Origin: Desulfosporosinus sp. FKB
GTDB lineage: Bacteria > Bacillota > Desulfitobacteriia > Desulfitobacteriales > Desulfitobacteriaceae
Direction: 5' to 3'
Assembly (NCBI RefSeq): GCF_002196705.1
Contig: NZ_NADJ01000032.1
Location: 1-64,000, forward strand
DNA: 64,000 nucleotides
In this document: one piece after another, positions 1-7,794 of the stretch
Numbering within the stretch: the first letter of the stretch is position 1
How the letters are laid out: every line of letters starts with the position of its first letter
The notes under the pieces: generated by a model
Seen by the model: the letters and a program-made list of their open reading frames with translations, nothing else
Told to the model about the DNA's origin: nothing
The model's database searches: none
Translations under genes and position numbers: made by a program

Positions 1-130
1 GCCATACTCAATTTCTCTGAATTAAGCATTCAATGCAAGTTCTATCCTTGATAAGTTCTTTTGGTGAATTAGCAATTCTATGAAAACAAGAGGAAAACCA
101 AGAAAAATCAAATTTATATAGGGAGAGTAT

Positions 131-985
131 ATGAAAGAACCAATTTTAAGCATCCAAGATTTATATTATGTCTATGGAAACGGACAAGCAGCATTAGACG
201 GGGTCAGTATTGATATTAATGAAGGCGAGAAGATCGCAGTTATCGGTTCGAATGGAGCTGGAAAATCCACATTTTTCCTGAATGTTAATGGCGTTCTAAC
301 GCCGAAAAATGGAGAAATTCGTTATAGGGGCACTATTATTAATAAAAGGAATCTAAAAGAACTGAGGAAAAATATTGGAATTGTTTTTCAGGATGCAGAT
401 AATCAGATTATTGCTTCTACGGTCAGAGCGGAAGTAGGTTTCGGACCAATGAATTTAAAACTTCCGCAAGAGGAAGTCATAAGAAGGGTCGATGAAGCCC
501 TAACTTATATGAATATTATGGATTTTAAAGATCGTCCGCCTCACTATTTAAGTGGTGGGGAAAAGAAAAAGGTCACTATTGCTGACATTATTGCCATGAA
601 GTCAGAAATCATTATTTTTGATGAACCAACGGCTGCGTTAGACCCGTTAAATGCGAAGATGTTGGAAGAGATTTTATCCAAATTGAGTATGGAAGGGAAA
701 ACAATTTTGATTTCTACACATGACGTGGATTTTGCTTACCGATGGGCGCAAAGAGTTCTTGTTTTTTATCAAGGAAAGATTATTGCGGACGGAACGCCGC
801 TGGAAATATTCCAAGAAGAAGCAGTTTTAAAGAAAGCGAATTTAAAGGAGCCGATGATGTTAGGTGTGTATGAATCGCTGGTGGAGGAGCATCTTCTTGC
901 CGATGAAAAGATATTTCCAAAAAGTATCCAGGAGTTTCGAGAAATGCTCCAGAATATGCGGAGGAGTAAGCTTTTAAGTGGTTAA
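131..985 (+). CDS. cbiO: Cobalt/nickel ECF transporter ATP-binding protein
   Basis: This is the energy-coupling ATPase of an ECF-type cobalt/nickel importer, acting at the cytoplasmic face of the membrane. The 284-residue protein has Walker A GSNGAGKST at about 39-47, signature LSGGEKKK near 139 and Walker B IIIFDEPTAALDP near 160, followed by a C-terminal extension past residue 230 typical of CbiO. The SD is GGGAGAG just before the ATG. The permease CbiQ and substrate component CbiM are not in the window and probably lie upstream. The cobalamin-regulated adenosyltransferase downstream supports a cobalt role. Another ECF substrate (nickel) cannot be excluded. Confidence 0.88.
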   Translation: MKEPILSIQDLYYVYGNGQAALDGVSIDINEGEKIAVIGSNGAGKSTFFLNVNGVLTPKNGEIRYRGTIINKRNLKELRKNIGIVFQDADNQIIASTVRAEVGFGPMNLKLPQEEVIRRVDEALTYMNIMDFKDRPPHYLSGGEKKKVTIADIIAMKSEIIIFDEPTAALDPLNAKMLEEILSKLSMEGKTILISTHDVDFAYRWAQRVLVFYQGKIIADGTPLEIFQEEAVLKKANLKEPMMLGVYESLVEEHLLADEKIFPKSIQEFREMLQNMRRSKLLSG

Positions 986-1055
986 GTAAATTCATGGAAG
1001 AATCTAGTGAGTAATGGTCTTGTCGATAGGGCATAAATGTTAAATAGCATAACAA

Positions 1056-1306
1056 ATCAGGTGACGTTTATATTCTAACACGAACGGTTAAAAGGGAAGT
1101 TGGGTGAAAATCCCACATGGTTCCGCTACTGTATAAAGAAGAATCCTCATAGAAAATCACTGGGAGACTGGGAAGGTTCAGAGGGTGATAGGGGGTGTGT
1201 GCAGTGTTCTTTGAACATGGTTTGCGTTGTTTGGGAACCTCTTGATTACCTGGCGAGAGGTTTTCTGCGCTTGTCGCAAAACGACTAAAGACTAGGAGGA
1301 CTAAAA
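1056..1306 (+). promoter_or_regulatory. Cobalamin (B12) riboswitch leader
   Basis: The leader carries the AdoCbl riboswitch core: GGGTGAAAATCCC at 1102-1114 followed by a TTCCGCTACTGTA segment, then CACTGGGAGACTGGGAAGG at 1158-1176. A later hairpin with arms 1236-1242 and 1256-1262 (AACCTCT/AGAGGTT) sits shortly before the SD of the corrinoid adenosyltransferase and is a candidate regulatory or kissing-loop stem. Outer boundaries are approximate. No long U-tract is evident, so control of translation initiation is more likely than termination (inference). Confidence 0.85.
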
Positions 1307-1307
1307 A

Positions 1308-1838
1308 ATGAAACAGGGGTTAGTCCACATTTATACCGGCCCAGGAAAAGGAAAAACAACAGCTGCGCTCGGATTGGGGAGCAGGGCAAGCGGTCACGGA
1401 CTTAAGGTTCTAATGATTCAGTTTCTCAAGGGACAGTCTACTGGTGAAATGGAGACTATCGCCAAGCTGGGTCCGAATTTTAAACTATTTAGGCATAATA
1501 AGAATGACAAATTCACTTGGGAAATGACTGCTAACGAATTGGGAGGAATTAAAGGGGAAACGCGGAATGCTTTGAATTATGCTATTGAGGCCGTGATTAG
1601 CGGAGAATGGGATTTGATTATTATGGACGAGGTTATGGCTGCTGTGAATCTGGGCTTACTTCCTCTGAAGGAAGTAGTCGAGCTTGTTAAGGAGAAACCT
1701 CCTACAGTGGAACTCGTCCTGACAGGGAGGGATGCACCATCAGAATTAATTGAGTTGGCGGATTATGTTTCGGAAATAATCGCTCGAAAACATCCTATGA
1801 AAAGGGGAATAATGGCGCGGCAGGGGATCGAATATTAG
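1308..1838 (+). CDS. cobO: Cob(I)yrinic acid a,c-diamide / corrinoid adenosyltransferase
   Basis: It transfers the adenosyl group of ATP to the cobalt of reduced corrinoids in adenosylcobalamin synthesis and salvage. The 176-residue protein starts with the family's P-loop GPGKGKTT at residues 11-18, then GLGSRASGHGLKV and the DLIIMDEV segment, as in the CobA/BtuR/CobO family. The SD is AGGAGG before ATG. It is a single gene behind a cobalamin riboswitch, so expression should fall when B12 is plentiful. A weak hairpin follows the stop (about 1837-1874). Confidence 0.93.
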   Translation: MKQGLVHIYTGPGKGKTTAALGLGSRASGHGLKVLMIQFLKGQSTGEMETIAKLGPNFKLFRHNKNDKFTWEMTANELGGIKGETRNALNYAIEAVISGEWDLIIMDEVMAAVNLGLLPLKEVVELVKEKPPTVELVLTGRDAPSELIELADYVSEIIARKHPMKRGIMARQGIEY

Positions 1839-2159
1839 GGCATTCCTTGTAAACAAGTATGTTGGGGTGCCCTTGCACTCCTCTATAACAAAATGTACTC
1901 CTCTTTGCAATAGAGTGGGTGAATCGCTTAGTTGTCATCAATTGTTAAGGCGATCACAATGCTACCTTATATCTCACTTGTGAGTAAATTAGATACATTG
2001 AATTGTGTATAATGAAATCATTCTGGAAAAAGAGAAGTATTCAGCGGCCCTCTTATATCTTGGGCTATCAGTTAAATTTGATTGCAGAAGTCGAGTTTAA
2101 TGTTTAACTTATAAATATTCAGATAACAATATTGGTAATATTCTGAAAGGAGTAATAAT
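1839..2159. other. Gene-free stretch
   Basis: After a weak hairpin (AGGGCA/TGCCCT arms, about 1837-1874) I see only AT-rich sequence without a recognisable gene, ending in the SD (AAAGGAG) of the small ORF at 2160. Confidence 0.5.
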
Positions 2160-2288
2160 ATGTCTGACCCTAATTATCAAGTCGCGAACCTATCGGATTA
2201 TGAACTAAACCAAATCCGAGACCTTGAGCAAAAACTGAATAACGGTCAAAATAGTGGAACTGTCGTAATAGCATATTCTCAGCGATAA
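2160..2288 (+). CDS. Small 42-residue hypothetical protein
   Basis: An ATG at 2160 lies 8 nt behind a good SD (AAAGGAG) and opens a 42-codon frame starting MSDPNYQVANLSDYELNQ. The product is soluble, polar and probably helical in its middle (YELNQIRDLEQKLN). It ends at TAA 2286-2288 and is followed 17 nt later by a hairpin with a U-tract, so SD, frame and terminator are arranged as in a real monocistronic gene. I do not recognise the family and infer no function. Upstream sequence contains no clear promoter. Confidence 0.6.
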   Translation: MSDPNYQVANLSDYELNQIRDLEQKLNNGQNSGTVVIAYSQR

Positions 2289-2304
2289 CGATAGTTCCGG
2301 TTAA

Positions 2305-2338
2305 GGGAGACTTCGGATGAACACCAAGGTCTCTTTTT
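2305..2338 (+). terminator. Rho-independent terminator after small ORF
   Basis: GGAGAC and GTCTC arms enclose a roughly 17-nt loop and are followed directly by TTTTT. Confidence 0.6.
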
Positions 2339-2523
2339 ACGTTATAAGCACATCAATGCAGTCCTATGCGACATGATGCCAGTACAATTGCCGTAATAAT
2401 TAGCGGTTTGCGTTTATTAAGACAAAGTTGAGTGAATTGACGTTCTATATAGCCTTTTTTCTGCAAGGATTTAATAAAAATATCATTTAACTTGAATATC
2501 AAAATATATGATTACAAAAGTTA

Positions 2524-2553
2524 TTGACCGAATAGTACTAAGTATGATATATT
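2524..2553 (+). promoter_or_regulatory. Candidate promoter of the feo operon
   Basis: TTGACC (2524-2529) and TATATT (2548-2553) are spaced by 18 nt and lie just upstream of the Fur-box-like palindrome and the feoA SD. Assigned by eye only. Confidence 0.5.
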
Positions 2554-2556
2554 TTA

Positions 2557-2595
2557 TTACGTAATTGAGAATGAATTTCAATACCAATTACGTAA
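2557..2595. promoter_or_regulatory. Fur-box-like site inside an 11-bp perfect inverted repeat
   Basis: TGAGAATGAATTTCA (2566-2580) matches the 7-1-7 Fur consensus TGATAATNATTATCA at most positions. It is framed by perfect arms TTACGTAATTG (2557-2567) and CAATTACGTAA (2585-2595). Its position just downstream of a candidate -10 and before feoA makes iron-dependent repression by a Fur-family protein the natural reading (inference). Confidence 0.6.
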
Positions 2596-2622
2596 CTAAC
2601 TAATTTATAGGAGGGGTTTCAA

Positions 2623-2886
2623 ATGGAAAAAGAAAATACGGCGACCCCAAGGTTATCGTCATCAGGGCATGTACTACCGCTGAGCATGGTACACGCCGGG
2701 GAATGTGTCAAGGTTAAGTCGATTTCCGGTAAGGATGATATAAGGCGTTTTCTCAGCAACATAGGTTTTGTGGAAGACACTGAGGTAACCGTTGTTTCAG
2801 AGATGAACGGGAATGTCATTGTAAACGTGAAGGGAACAAGAGTGGGGATCAGCAAGTCGATGGCCAACCGTGTGCTGATCGTTTAA
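2623..2886 (+). CDS. feoA: FeoA-domain ferrous iron transport protein (first copy)
   Basis: A small cytosolic SH3-like FeoA protein thought to modulate the FeoB permease. At 87 residues it is longer than the usual ~75 because of a polar N-terminal extension of about 15 residues. The FeoA core (VKSISGKDDIRRFLSNIGFVEDTEVTVV...GTRVGISKSMANRVLIV) follows. The SD GGAGGGG precedes the ATG. It is the first gene of a feoA-feoA-feoB-Cys-rich peptide operon, next to a Fur-like site. Its exact function relative to the second FeoA is unknown. Confidence 0.9.
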   Translation: MEKENTATPRLSSSGHVLPLSMVHAGECVKVKSISGKDDIRRFLSNIGFVEDTEVTVVSEMNGNVIVNVKGTRVGISKSMANRVLIV

Positions 2887-2915
2887 CAACCAGACTAATA
2901 CTTGGAGGGGAAATT

Positions 2916-3137
2916 ATGAAAACGCTTAAAGAAATCAAACCGGGAGAAACCGTAATCGTCACTGCTTTCACAGTATTCGGCGCACTGCGTCGTCGTCTCA
3001 TGGACATGGGTATTACAAAAGGAACACAGATCTACGTGCGGAAGGTAGCACCTCTTGGCGACCCGATTGAAATCACCGTTCGCGGCTACGAGCTTTCCCT
3101 ACGCAAGGATGAGGCACAAAATATCCAGGTGGTCTAA
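2916..3137 (+). CDS. feoA: FeoA-domain ferrous iron transport protein (second copy)
   Basis: A second FeoA of 73 residues, the usual length, with the core LKEIKPGETVIVTAF...RRRLMDMGITKGTQIYVRKVAPLGDPIEITVRGYELSLRKDEAQNI. The SD GGAGGGG precedes ATG. It lies 29 nt after the first feoA and 55 nt before feoB. Paired feoA genes upstream of feoB are known in several Firmicutes. It presumably interacts with FeoB at the inner face of the membrane. Confidence 0.95.
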   Translation: MKTLKEIKPGETVIVTAFTVFGALRRRLMDMGITKGTQIYVRKVAPLGDPIEITVRGYELSLRKDEAQNIQVV

Positions 3138-3192
3138 AAAGGGCACAATTATTTAAGAGTAAAGTAATTAACTCTGTAAAGGAGAAGACACG

Positions 3193-5343
3193 ATGGCAAT
3201 TAAAATCGCACTAGCCGGAAACCCAAACTGCGGCAAGACAACCATGTTCAACAATCTGACGGGCAGTAACCAATATGTGGGCAATTGGCCGGGTGTAACT
3301 GTAGAAAAAAAGGAAGGAAGGCTTAGAGGACATAAAGATGTAATCGTCACAGACCTTCCTGGGATCTATTCTCTTTCTCCATACACACTGGAAGAGGTCG
3401 TCAGCCGTAATTATCTGGTGAATGATCGTCCCGACGCTATTATCAACCTAGTGGACGGCACTAACCTTGAGCGGAACCTGTACTTGTCGACGCAGATAGT
3501 GGAATTGGGCATTCCAGTTGTGATTTCGTTGAACATGATGGATATCGTCAGAAAGACCGGTGACAGGATTGATTCTCAGAAACTTGGAGCGGCCTTAGGC
3601 TGCGAAGTTGTGGAAACCGCCGCAATCAAAGGTGAAGGTTCCATGGAAGCAGCGGAAAAGGCTATCCAACTCGCTAAAGTAAAACAGGACTCCGTTCCTC
3701 AGCACAAGTACAGTAAACGGCTTGAGCAAGCTCTTTCCGCTATTGCGGAGACCTTCAAGGATGTTTTGGATCCGCAGCGTGCACGCTGGTATGCTGTCAA
3801 GCTTTTTGAACGGGATGGGAAGGTTTTGAAAGCCCTCCAATTGTCTTCGGTACAAAGGAACAAGCTGGAAGGGCTCATTGCTCCCGTCGAAGAGGAATAC
3901 GGTGATGACAGTGAAACCATCGTCACCAACGAAAGGTATGAATACATTGCCGAACTGATGAAGAGCAGTGTTATGAAAAAGCAGAAGACTATGACAGCGT
4001 CGGATAAAATCGATCGTATTGTCACTAATCGCTGGCTTGCTCTGCCGATCTTCATCGCAATTATGTTTTCCGTATACTATGTTTCAGTTACTTCACTTGG
4101 GACTATAGTAACCGATTTTACCAACGACACTCTTTTTGGTTCATGGATTCAGCCGGCAGTGGATACCTGGCTCACCAATATCGGTACGGCAGATTGGCTT
4201 GTGCGTCTCATCATCGATGGAATAATCGGCGGACTGGGGGCAATGATCGGCTTTGCGCCGCAAATGGCAATTCTATTTGTATTTCTTTCCATTCTGGAAG
4301 AGTGCGGCTACATGGTGCGCATTGCTTTTATCATGGATCGTATTTTTCGTAGATTCGGCCTGTCCGGCAAAAGTTTTATCCCACTGTTGATTTCCTCGGG
4401 CTGTGGTGTGCCGGGCATCATGGCAACCAAGACAATTGAAAATGAAAAAGACCGCCGCATGACCATCATGACCACTACGTCCATTCCTTGCGGCGCAAAG
4501 CTGCCGGTTATTGCGCTGATTTCGGGAGCAATCATGGGCGGCTCTTGGTGGATGGCTCCTTCAATGTATTTTATCGGAATTCTTGCCGTCATTGTATCCG
4601 GCGTCATGCTAAAAAAGACAAAGCTATTTGCCGGCGATCCATCTCCGTTTGTAATGGAACTTCCTCAATACCATATTCCGGCGGTAAAAAATGTATTGTT
4701 TCATGTTTGGGAGCGTGTCGGGAGTTTCTTGAAAAAGGCAGGCACTGTATTATTTCTTGCCGTCGTCGTGATGTGGTTCCTTGCAAGCTATGGTATAAAA
4801 GATGGCCGTTTCGGTATGGTTGACCAGGGGCATAGCCTGATAGCGATTATTGGTGGCTTTTTAGCTCCGATCTTTACTCCGCTTGGTTTTGGCAATTGGA
4901 GGGCGGTAGCTGCATCATTTTCCGGCTTTATCGCCAAAGAAGGAATTGTCAGCACGATGGGCGTTCTTGTTGGTATGGCTAATTCAGGTGACAACGATGC
5001 AGGACTTTGGTCAGCTGTTATGACAATGTTCCCCAGTGCAGTGGCCGCATTCTCGTTCCTTCTTTTCAATCTGCTCGATTCACCGTGCATCGCGGCAATG
5101 AGTACTATAGCCAAAGAGATGAACAGCAGGAAGTGGACTGCCATTGCTCTCGTTTATCAGAATTTGTTTTCTTACTGCATTGCCCTGATGGTCTATCAGT
5201 TTGGGAGACTGTTTACCGGCGCTCCTTTGGGCGGAGGCACGATTGCTGCATTTACGATACTTCTCTTTATGCTGTATCTGTTGTTCCGGCCGACACCTAA
5301 ACAAAAAGCAGTTCTGAGCCGGGCAGTAGGTGCAGACGCGTAG
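3193..5343 (+). CDS. feoB: Ferrous iron transport GTPase/permease FeoB
   Basis: The main Fe(II) uptake permease. The N-terminal cytosolic G domain of the 716-residue protein has G1 GNPNCGKTT (9-17), G3 DLPG and G4 NMMD, followed by a helical GDI-like region. The membrane part has two Gate-type halves with conserved SGCGVPG and SIPCGAKLP segments. The length is normal and the SD (AAGGAG) is good. It follows two feoA genes and precedes a Cys-rich peptide, the usual Feo layout of anaerobic Firmicutes. Likely Fur-controlled. Confidence 0.97.
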   Translation: MAIKIALAGNPNCGKTTMFNNLTGSNQYVGNWPGVTVEKKEGRLRGHKDVIVTDLPGIYSLSPYTLEEVVSRNYLVNDRPDAIINLVDGTNLERNLYLSTQIVELGIPVVISLNMMDIVRKTGDRIDSQKLGAALGCEVVETAAIKGEGSMEAAEKAIQLAKVKQDSVPQHKYSKRLEQALSAIAETFKDVLDPQRARWYAVKLFERDGKVLKALQLSSVQRNKLEGLIAPVEEEYGDDSETIVTNERYEYIAELMKSSVMKKQKTMTASDKIDRIVTNRWLALPIFIAIMFSVYYVSVTSLGTIVTDFTNDTLFGSWIQPAVDTWLTNIGTADWLVRLIIDGIIGGLGAMIGFAPQMAILFVFLSILEECGYMVRIAFIMDRIFRRFGLSGKSFIPLLISSGCGVPGIMATKTIENEKDRRMTIMTTTSIPCGAKLPVIALISGAIMGGSWWMAPSMYFIGILAVIVSGVMLKKTKLFAGDPSPFVMELPQYHIPAVKNVLFHVWERVGSFLKKAGTVLFLAVVVMWFLASYGIKDGRFGMVDQGHSLIAIIGGFLAPIFTPLGFGNWRAVAASFSGFIAKEGIVSTMGVLVGMANSGDNDAGLWSAVMTMFPSAVAAFSFLLFNLLDSPCIAAMSTIAKEMNSRKWTAIALVYQNLFSYCIALMVYQFGRLFTGAPLGGGTIAAFTILLFMLYLLFRPTPKQKAVLSRAVGADA

Positions 5344-5390
5344 ATTTCATTTTTCAATACAATCCCTATTTGCTTAAGGAGGTTTTTTTT

Positions 5391-5525
5391 ATGAATTTGC
5401 CTACAATACTTATCAGCCTTGTCCTGGTTGCGCTTTTTGCGCTGGCCGTCCGCCGCGTTATAAAAAAAGGAACCTGCGGTGGATGTGGCCAAAAAGGCTC
5501 CTGCAGTCATTGCAGCCACAGTTAA
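5391..5525 (+). CDS. FeoB-associated Cys-rich membrane peptide
   Basis: A 44-residue peptide with one N-terminal membrane helix (LPTILISLVLVALFALAV), a basic RRVIKK stop-transfer and a Cys-rich tail (GTCGGCGQKGSCSHCSHS). It starts at ATG 5391 behind AAGGAGG, 47 nt after feoB. This architecture is that of the FeoB-associated Cys-rich membrane family found downstream of feoB in Firmicutes. The four cysteines could bind iron or a cluster (inference). It is short enough to be missed by automatic gene calling. Confidence 0.85.
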   Translation: MNLPTILISLVLVALFALAVRRVIKKGTCGGCGQKGSCSHCSHS

Positions 5526-5618
5526 GACGATGTGAAGGATTCCTATAACCATGAGAGGTTGATGCTAATCTTTCATAAGTGTTAAATAGAGAAGGGGCAG
5601 ATGTGGTAGATAAGGCGG

Positions 5619-6377
5619 CTATACCTCGACATGCCGATTGAGAATGTATACCGAAAAAGCGAACAAAAGTGCCGAAATGGAGAGAGAGAGGAGTAAGGTT
5701 GTTAAGAAATTACTCCCATTCACACTGATGAAGTGCATTTGTCCATGGTGGACAGAGGGTGAACTCGACGGTAAAAGTCCAAAGGCTTTTACCACATATA
5801 AATTGACAATGACCCCAAACCCAAGACTGCCCCAGACTATGGGGAATTCGGGCAGCCAATGGGACCTTGCAAAAGTAACTATCAGGGTACCCAGGAGAAT
5901 CGAGAAAGGACTTATAAGCAACAACCAGGTAAGGTCTTTAGCACAAACCTGAAATGCGTCCAAGAGTTGAGTATGAGGTAGAAAAGGGGGCAGAGTTGAG
6001 TTGATTAAAAACAGCTGTATCAATACTATAGCTAAAATGGATACGTAACTCTCTAAGACCAGCAAGAAACTTGCAACGAATTTGGCACTAAGCAGTAAGC
6101 TTTTAGAATAAGGAAGGGCCAGCCACCATCCAATAGTTCCTTCATGCCATTCTTTATTTAGAATTGAGAATGAGATCACAAAAGGGATCGAAATTAGAAC
6201 GCACCAGATGACAAAGCCACCGGTGATAAATCCCAGGGATGTGGCCCAGATTAATCCTCCCATCATTAAGGCGTTTGCTAATCCTTGATAAATGCTCGTT
6301 ACAGGAGACCTCTCAGGGTAATAAACTTTATCGAAGATCTTTGAATCATTTCTCACCAAAGTCCAAAGTACTTTCAT
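5619..6377 (-). CDS. ABC-2-type transporter permease
   Basis: A membrane permease of 252 residues with about six hydrophobic segments, probably of an ABC-2 exporter partnered with the ATPase encoded just upstream on the same strand. The chosen ATG (6375-6377) begins MKVLWTLVRNDSK and lies behind AGGGGG at 8-nt spacing. It overlaps the ATPase stop by 4 nt (ATGA), implying translational coupling. Substrate is unknown. In the YtrA-type GntR systems such ABC pairs are linked to cell-envelope stress or antibiotic response (family knowledge). Confidence 0.8.
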   Translation of the reverse strand: MKVLWTLVRNDSKIFDKVYYPERSPVTSIYQGLANALMMGGLIWATSLGFITGGFVIWCVLISIPFVISFSILNKEWHEGTIGWWLALPYSKSLLLSAKFVASFLLVLESYVSILAIVLIQLFLINSTLPPFLPHTQLLDAFQVCAKDLTWLLLISPFSILLGTLIVTFARSHWLPEFPIVWGSLGFGVIVNLYVVKAFGLLPSSSPSVHHGQMHFISVNGSNFLTTLLLSLSISALLFAFSVYILNRHVEV

Positions 6378-7069
6378 CGAAATAACCCCCTGTATATGGA
6401 TTCTATGCATCCTTTTTCCTGGCGCAGGGCTTCTACATTTCCCTCTAAAACGAGCTGCCCCCTGTTCAGAAATACAACATGATCAAACAAGCTCTCTGTT
6501 TCGTGAATTTCATGGGTACTGATTATGATGGTTTGTGGTTGATCAAGCATAGAATCGATAAGGGATTGAATTATGCGTTCACGAGACAAAAGATCAATCC
6601 CAGTAAAAGGTTCATCGAGTAGTACGAGTTTAACTTTCCGTGCCAGACATAGAATTACATACAAACTGGCTTGCTGACCTTTGGACAAGGCGGATACCCG
6701 TGAATCTAAGTCAAGATCCATAGTCTTGATCATTTCGAGAGCGCGAGGTAGGTCAAAGCCCGGCAGAATGGTCAGAGCATAGTTTATAGCTCGTTCAATG
6801 GTATGGACTTTGTACCACTTGGCGCGGTCTGGGAGGTATGCAATCTCAGCGTTAAACTTCCAGTGAGGTGGTTGGCCAAAAACCAGAATGTTCCCTGCCT
6901 GCGGTTTAACGAGCCCGACGATAACCTTGAGAAGCGTTGATTTTCCGGCACCGTTGGGACCTAAAAGTCCTGTGATTTGGCCTTCTGGAAAGGAAACGTA
7001 TAAGTCGTCGAGGGCGATCTTAGGACCGTAGGATTTGCTTAAGTATTTAATTTCAAGGGCATTACTCAT
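6374..7069 (-). CDS. ABC transporter ATP-binding protein
   Basis: The ATPase partner (231 residues) of the permease downstream. It has Walker A GPNGAGKST, signature variant SKGQQASL, Walker B LVLLDEPFTGID and the H-loop STHEIHE. The signature has K in place of the usual second G (LSKGQ), as in many ABC-2 ATPases. ATG at 7067-7069 is preceded by AAGGAGG at 9-nt spacing, and the gene begins inside the 3' end of the GntR gene, so the three genes form one operon. Confidence 0.88.
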   Translation of the reverse strand: MSNALEIKYLSKSYGPKIALDDLYVSFPEGQITGLLGPNGAGKSTLLKVIVGLVKPQAGNILVFGQPPHWKFNAEIAYLPDRAKWYKVHTIERAINYALTILPGFDLPRALEMIKTMDLDLDSRVSALSKGQQASLYVILCLARKVKLVLLDEPFTGIDLLSRERIIQSLIDSMLDQPQTIIISTHEIHETESLFDHVVFLNRGQLVLEGNVEALRQEKGCIESIYRGLFR

Positions 7070-7451
7070 GCCAAGCAACCTCCTTTAGTAGAGACTCTGC
7101 GGTTGGCCGGTCAATTCCTAGTTTTTTCATAGACGAGACAAAGACAAGGACAGCCTCACTTGCCAGCGCCATTTTTACTTGCTTGACAGTATCGAGATCA
7201 GAGGTGATAAAAGTCCCCTGTCCCCGGCGGGTTTCTGTCAGGTGGTCACGATCCAGTTCTTGATAGGCGCGCATCACGGTGTTGGGGTTGATCTTTAACT
7301 GTTGCGCAAGCTCCCTGACGGAGGGCAGCTTTGTTCCCAGTGGGACATCGCTTCGCGCAATGGCATGGCGAATTTGCTGCAAAACTTGTTCATATAGTGG
7401 TTTGGATAAATCCATTTGGAAATTAAAATCACCAACTTGAATGTTTTCCAA
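7062..7451 (-). CDS. GntR-family regulator, YtrA subfamily
   Basis: A 129-residue regulator with an N-terminal winged helix (PLYEQVLQQIRHAIARSDVPLGTKLPSVRELAQQLKINPNTVMRAYQEL) and a short C-terminal dimerisation tail, the layout of YtrA-type GntR proteins that control adjacent ABC operons. The start is TTG at 7449-7451 behind AAAGGAG at 8 nt. A longer frame upstream crosses the operator and promoter and is rejected. It probably represses its own operon through the inverted repeat at 7479-7517 (inference). Confidence 0.88.
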   Translation of the reverse strand: MENIQVGDFNFQMDLSKPLYEQVLQQIRHAIARSDVPLGTKLPSVRELAQQLKINPNTVMRAYQELDRDHLTETRRGQGTFITSDLDTVKQVKMALASEAVLVFVSSMKKLGIDRPTAESLLKEVAWHE

Positions 7452-7478
7452 TAACGCGTCTCCTTTATATAAATAACT

Positions 7479-7519
7479 GATCCTAAGTGTATTATATGAA
7501 CTAATACACTTAGGATCAA
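7479..7519 (-). promoter_or_regulatory. YtrA-type operator overlapping the GntR-ABC promoter
   Basis: A perfect 16-bp inverted repeat (arms 7479-7494 and 7502-7517, 7-nt centre) contains AGTGTA-N13-TACACT at 7486-7510, the operator form described for B. subtilis YtrA. On the minus strand, -35 TTGATC (7514-7519) and -10 TATAAT (7491-7496) are spaced by 17 nt. The operator therefore covers nearly the whole promoter, a simple arrangement for repression. Confidence 0.8.
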
Positions 7520-7640
7520 GAAGACAAATGAGTTTTTTGTTAGAAGAATAAATTTGATTCAAGGCTCTATGAATTCGATGAACTTGAAGGCGCATGATGA
7601 CTAGCCGTTGTCTGAGCATGTCTGCCGTATAGAATGTAAG

Positions 7641-7684
7641 AAAGATCCCCCCGATTTTCAGTATTGAAAATCGGGGGGATCTTT
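7641..7684. terminator. Strong bidirectional terminator
   Basis: A perfect hairpin with 20-nt arms (AAAGATCCCCCCGATTTTCA and its complement) and a GTAT loop, with T-runs on the right side and A-runs on the left. It separates the GntR-ABC operon from the exporter region. Confidence 0.8.
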
Positions 7685-7695
7685 TTGGGACGCTA

Positions 7696-7784
7696 TTTAT
7701 GCAGTTTTTAAGACCCCACTTCAATAAGTGGGGGTGGGTCCTTCGTTAACTTCAGGTGGGGTAGAGTCCTCCTTCGCCGCTTAA
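7696..7784 (-). repeat. Inverted repeat copy A (IS-end-like)
   Basis: Read on the minus strand, this ~88-bp element matches 15077-15165 on the plus strand with only a few differences. It contains GCGGCGAAGGAGGACTCTAC, GAAGTTAACGAAGGACCCAC and a CCCCCACTT/AAGTGGGG hairpin followed by TTAAAAAC. It begins only about 10 nt beyond the MFS stop codon, in the MFS sense direction. It resembles the hairpin-bearing right end of IS200/IS605 elements. No tnpA or tnpB is present. Confidence 0.7.
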
Positions 7785-7794
7785 CTCAAAGCAG

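Noticed and set aside
1100-1288. Open frame across the cobO leader
   Set aside because: It coincides with the cobalamin riboswitch core; the encoded peptide has no SD of its own and the RNA motif explains the sequence.
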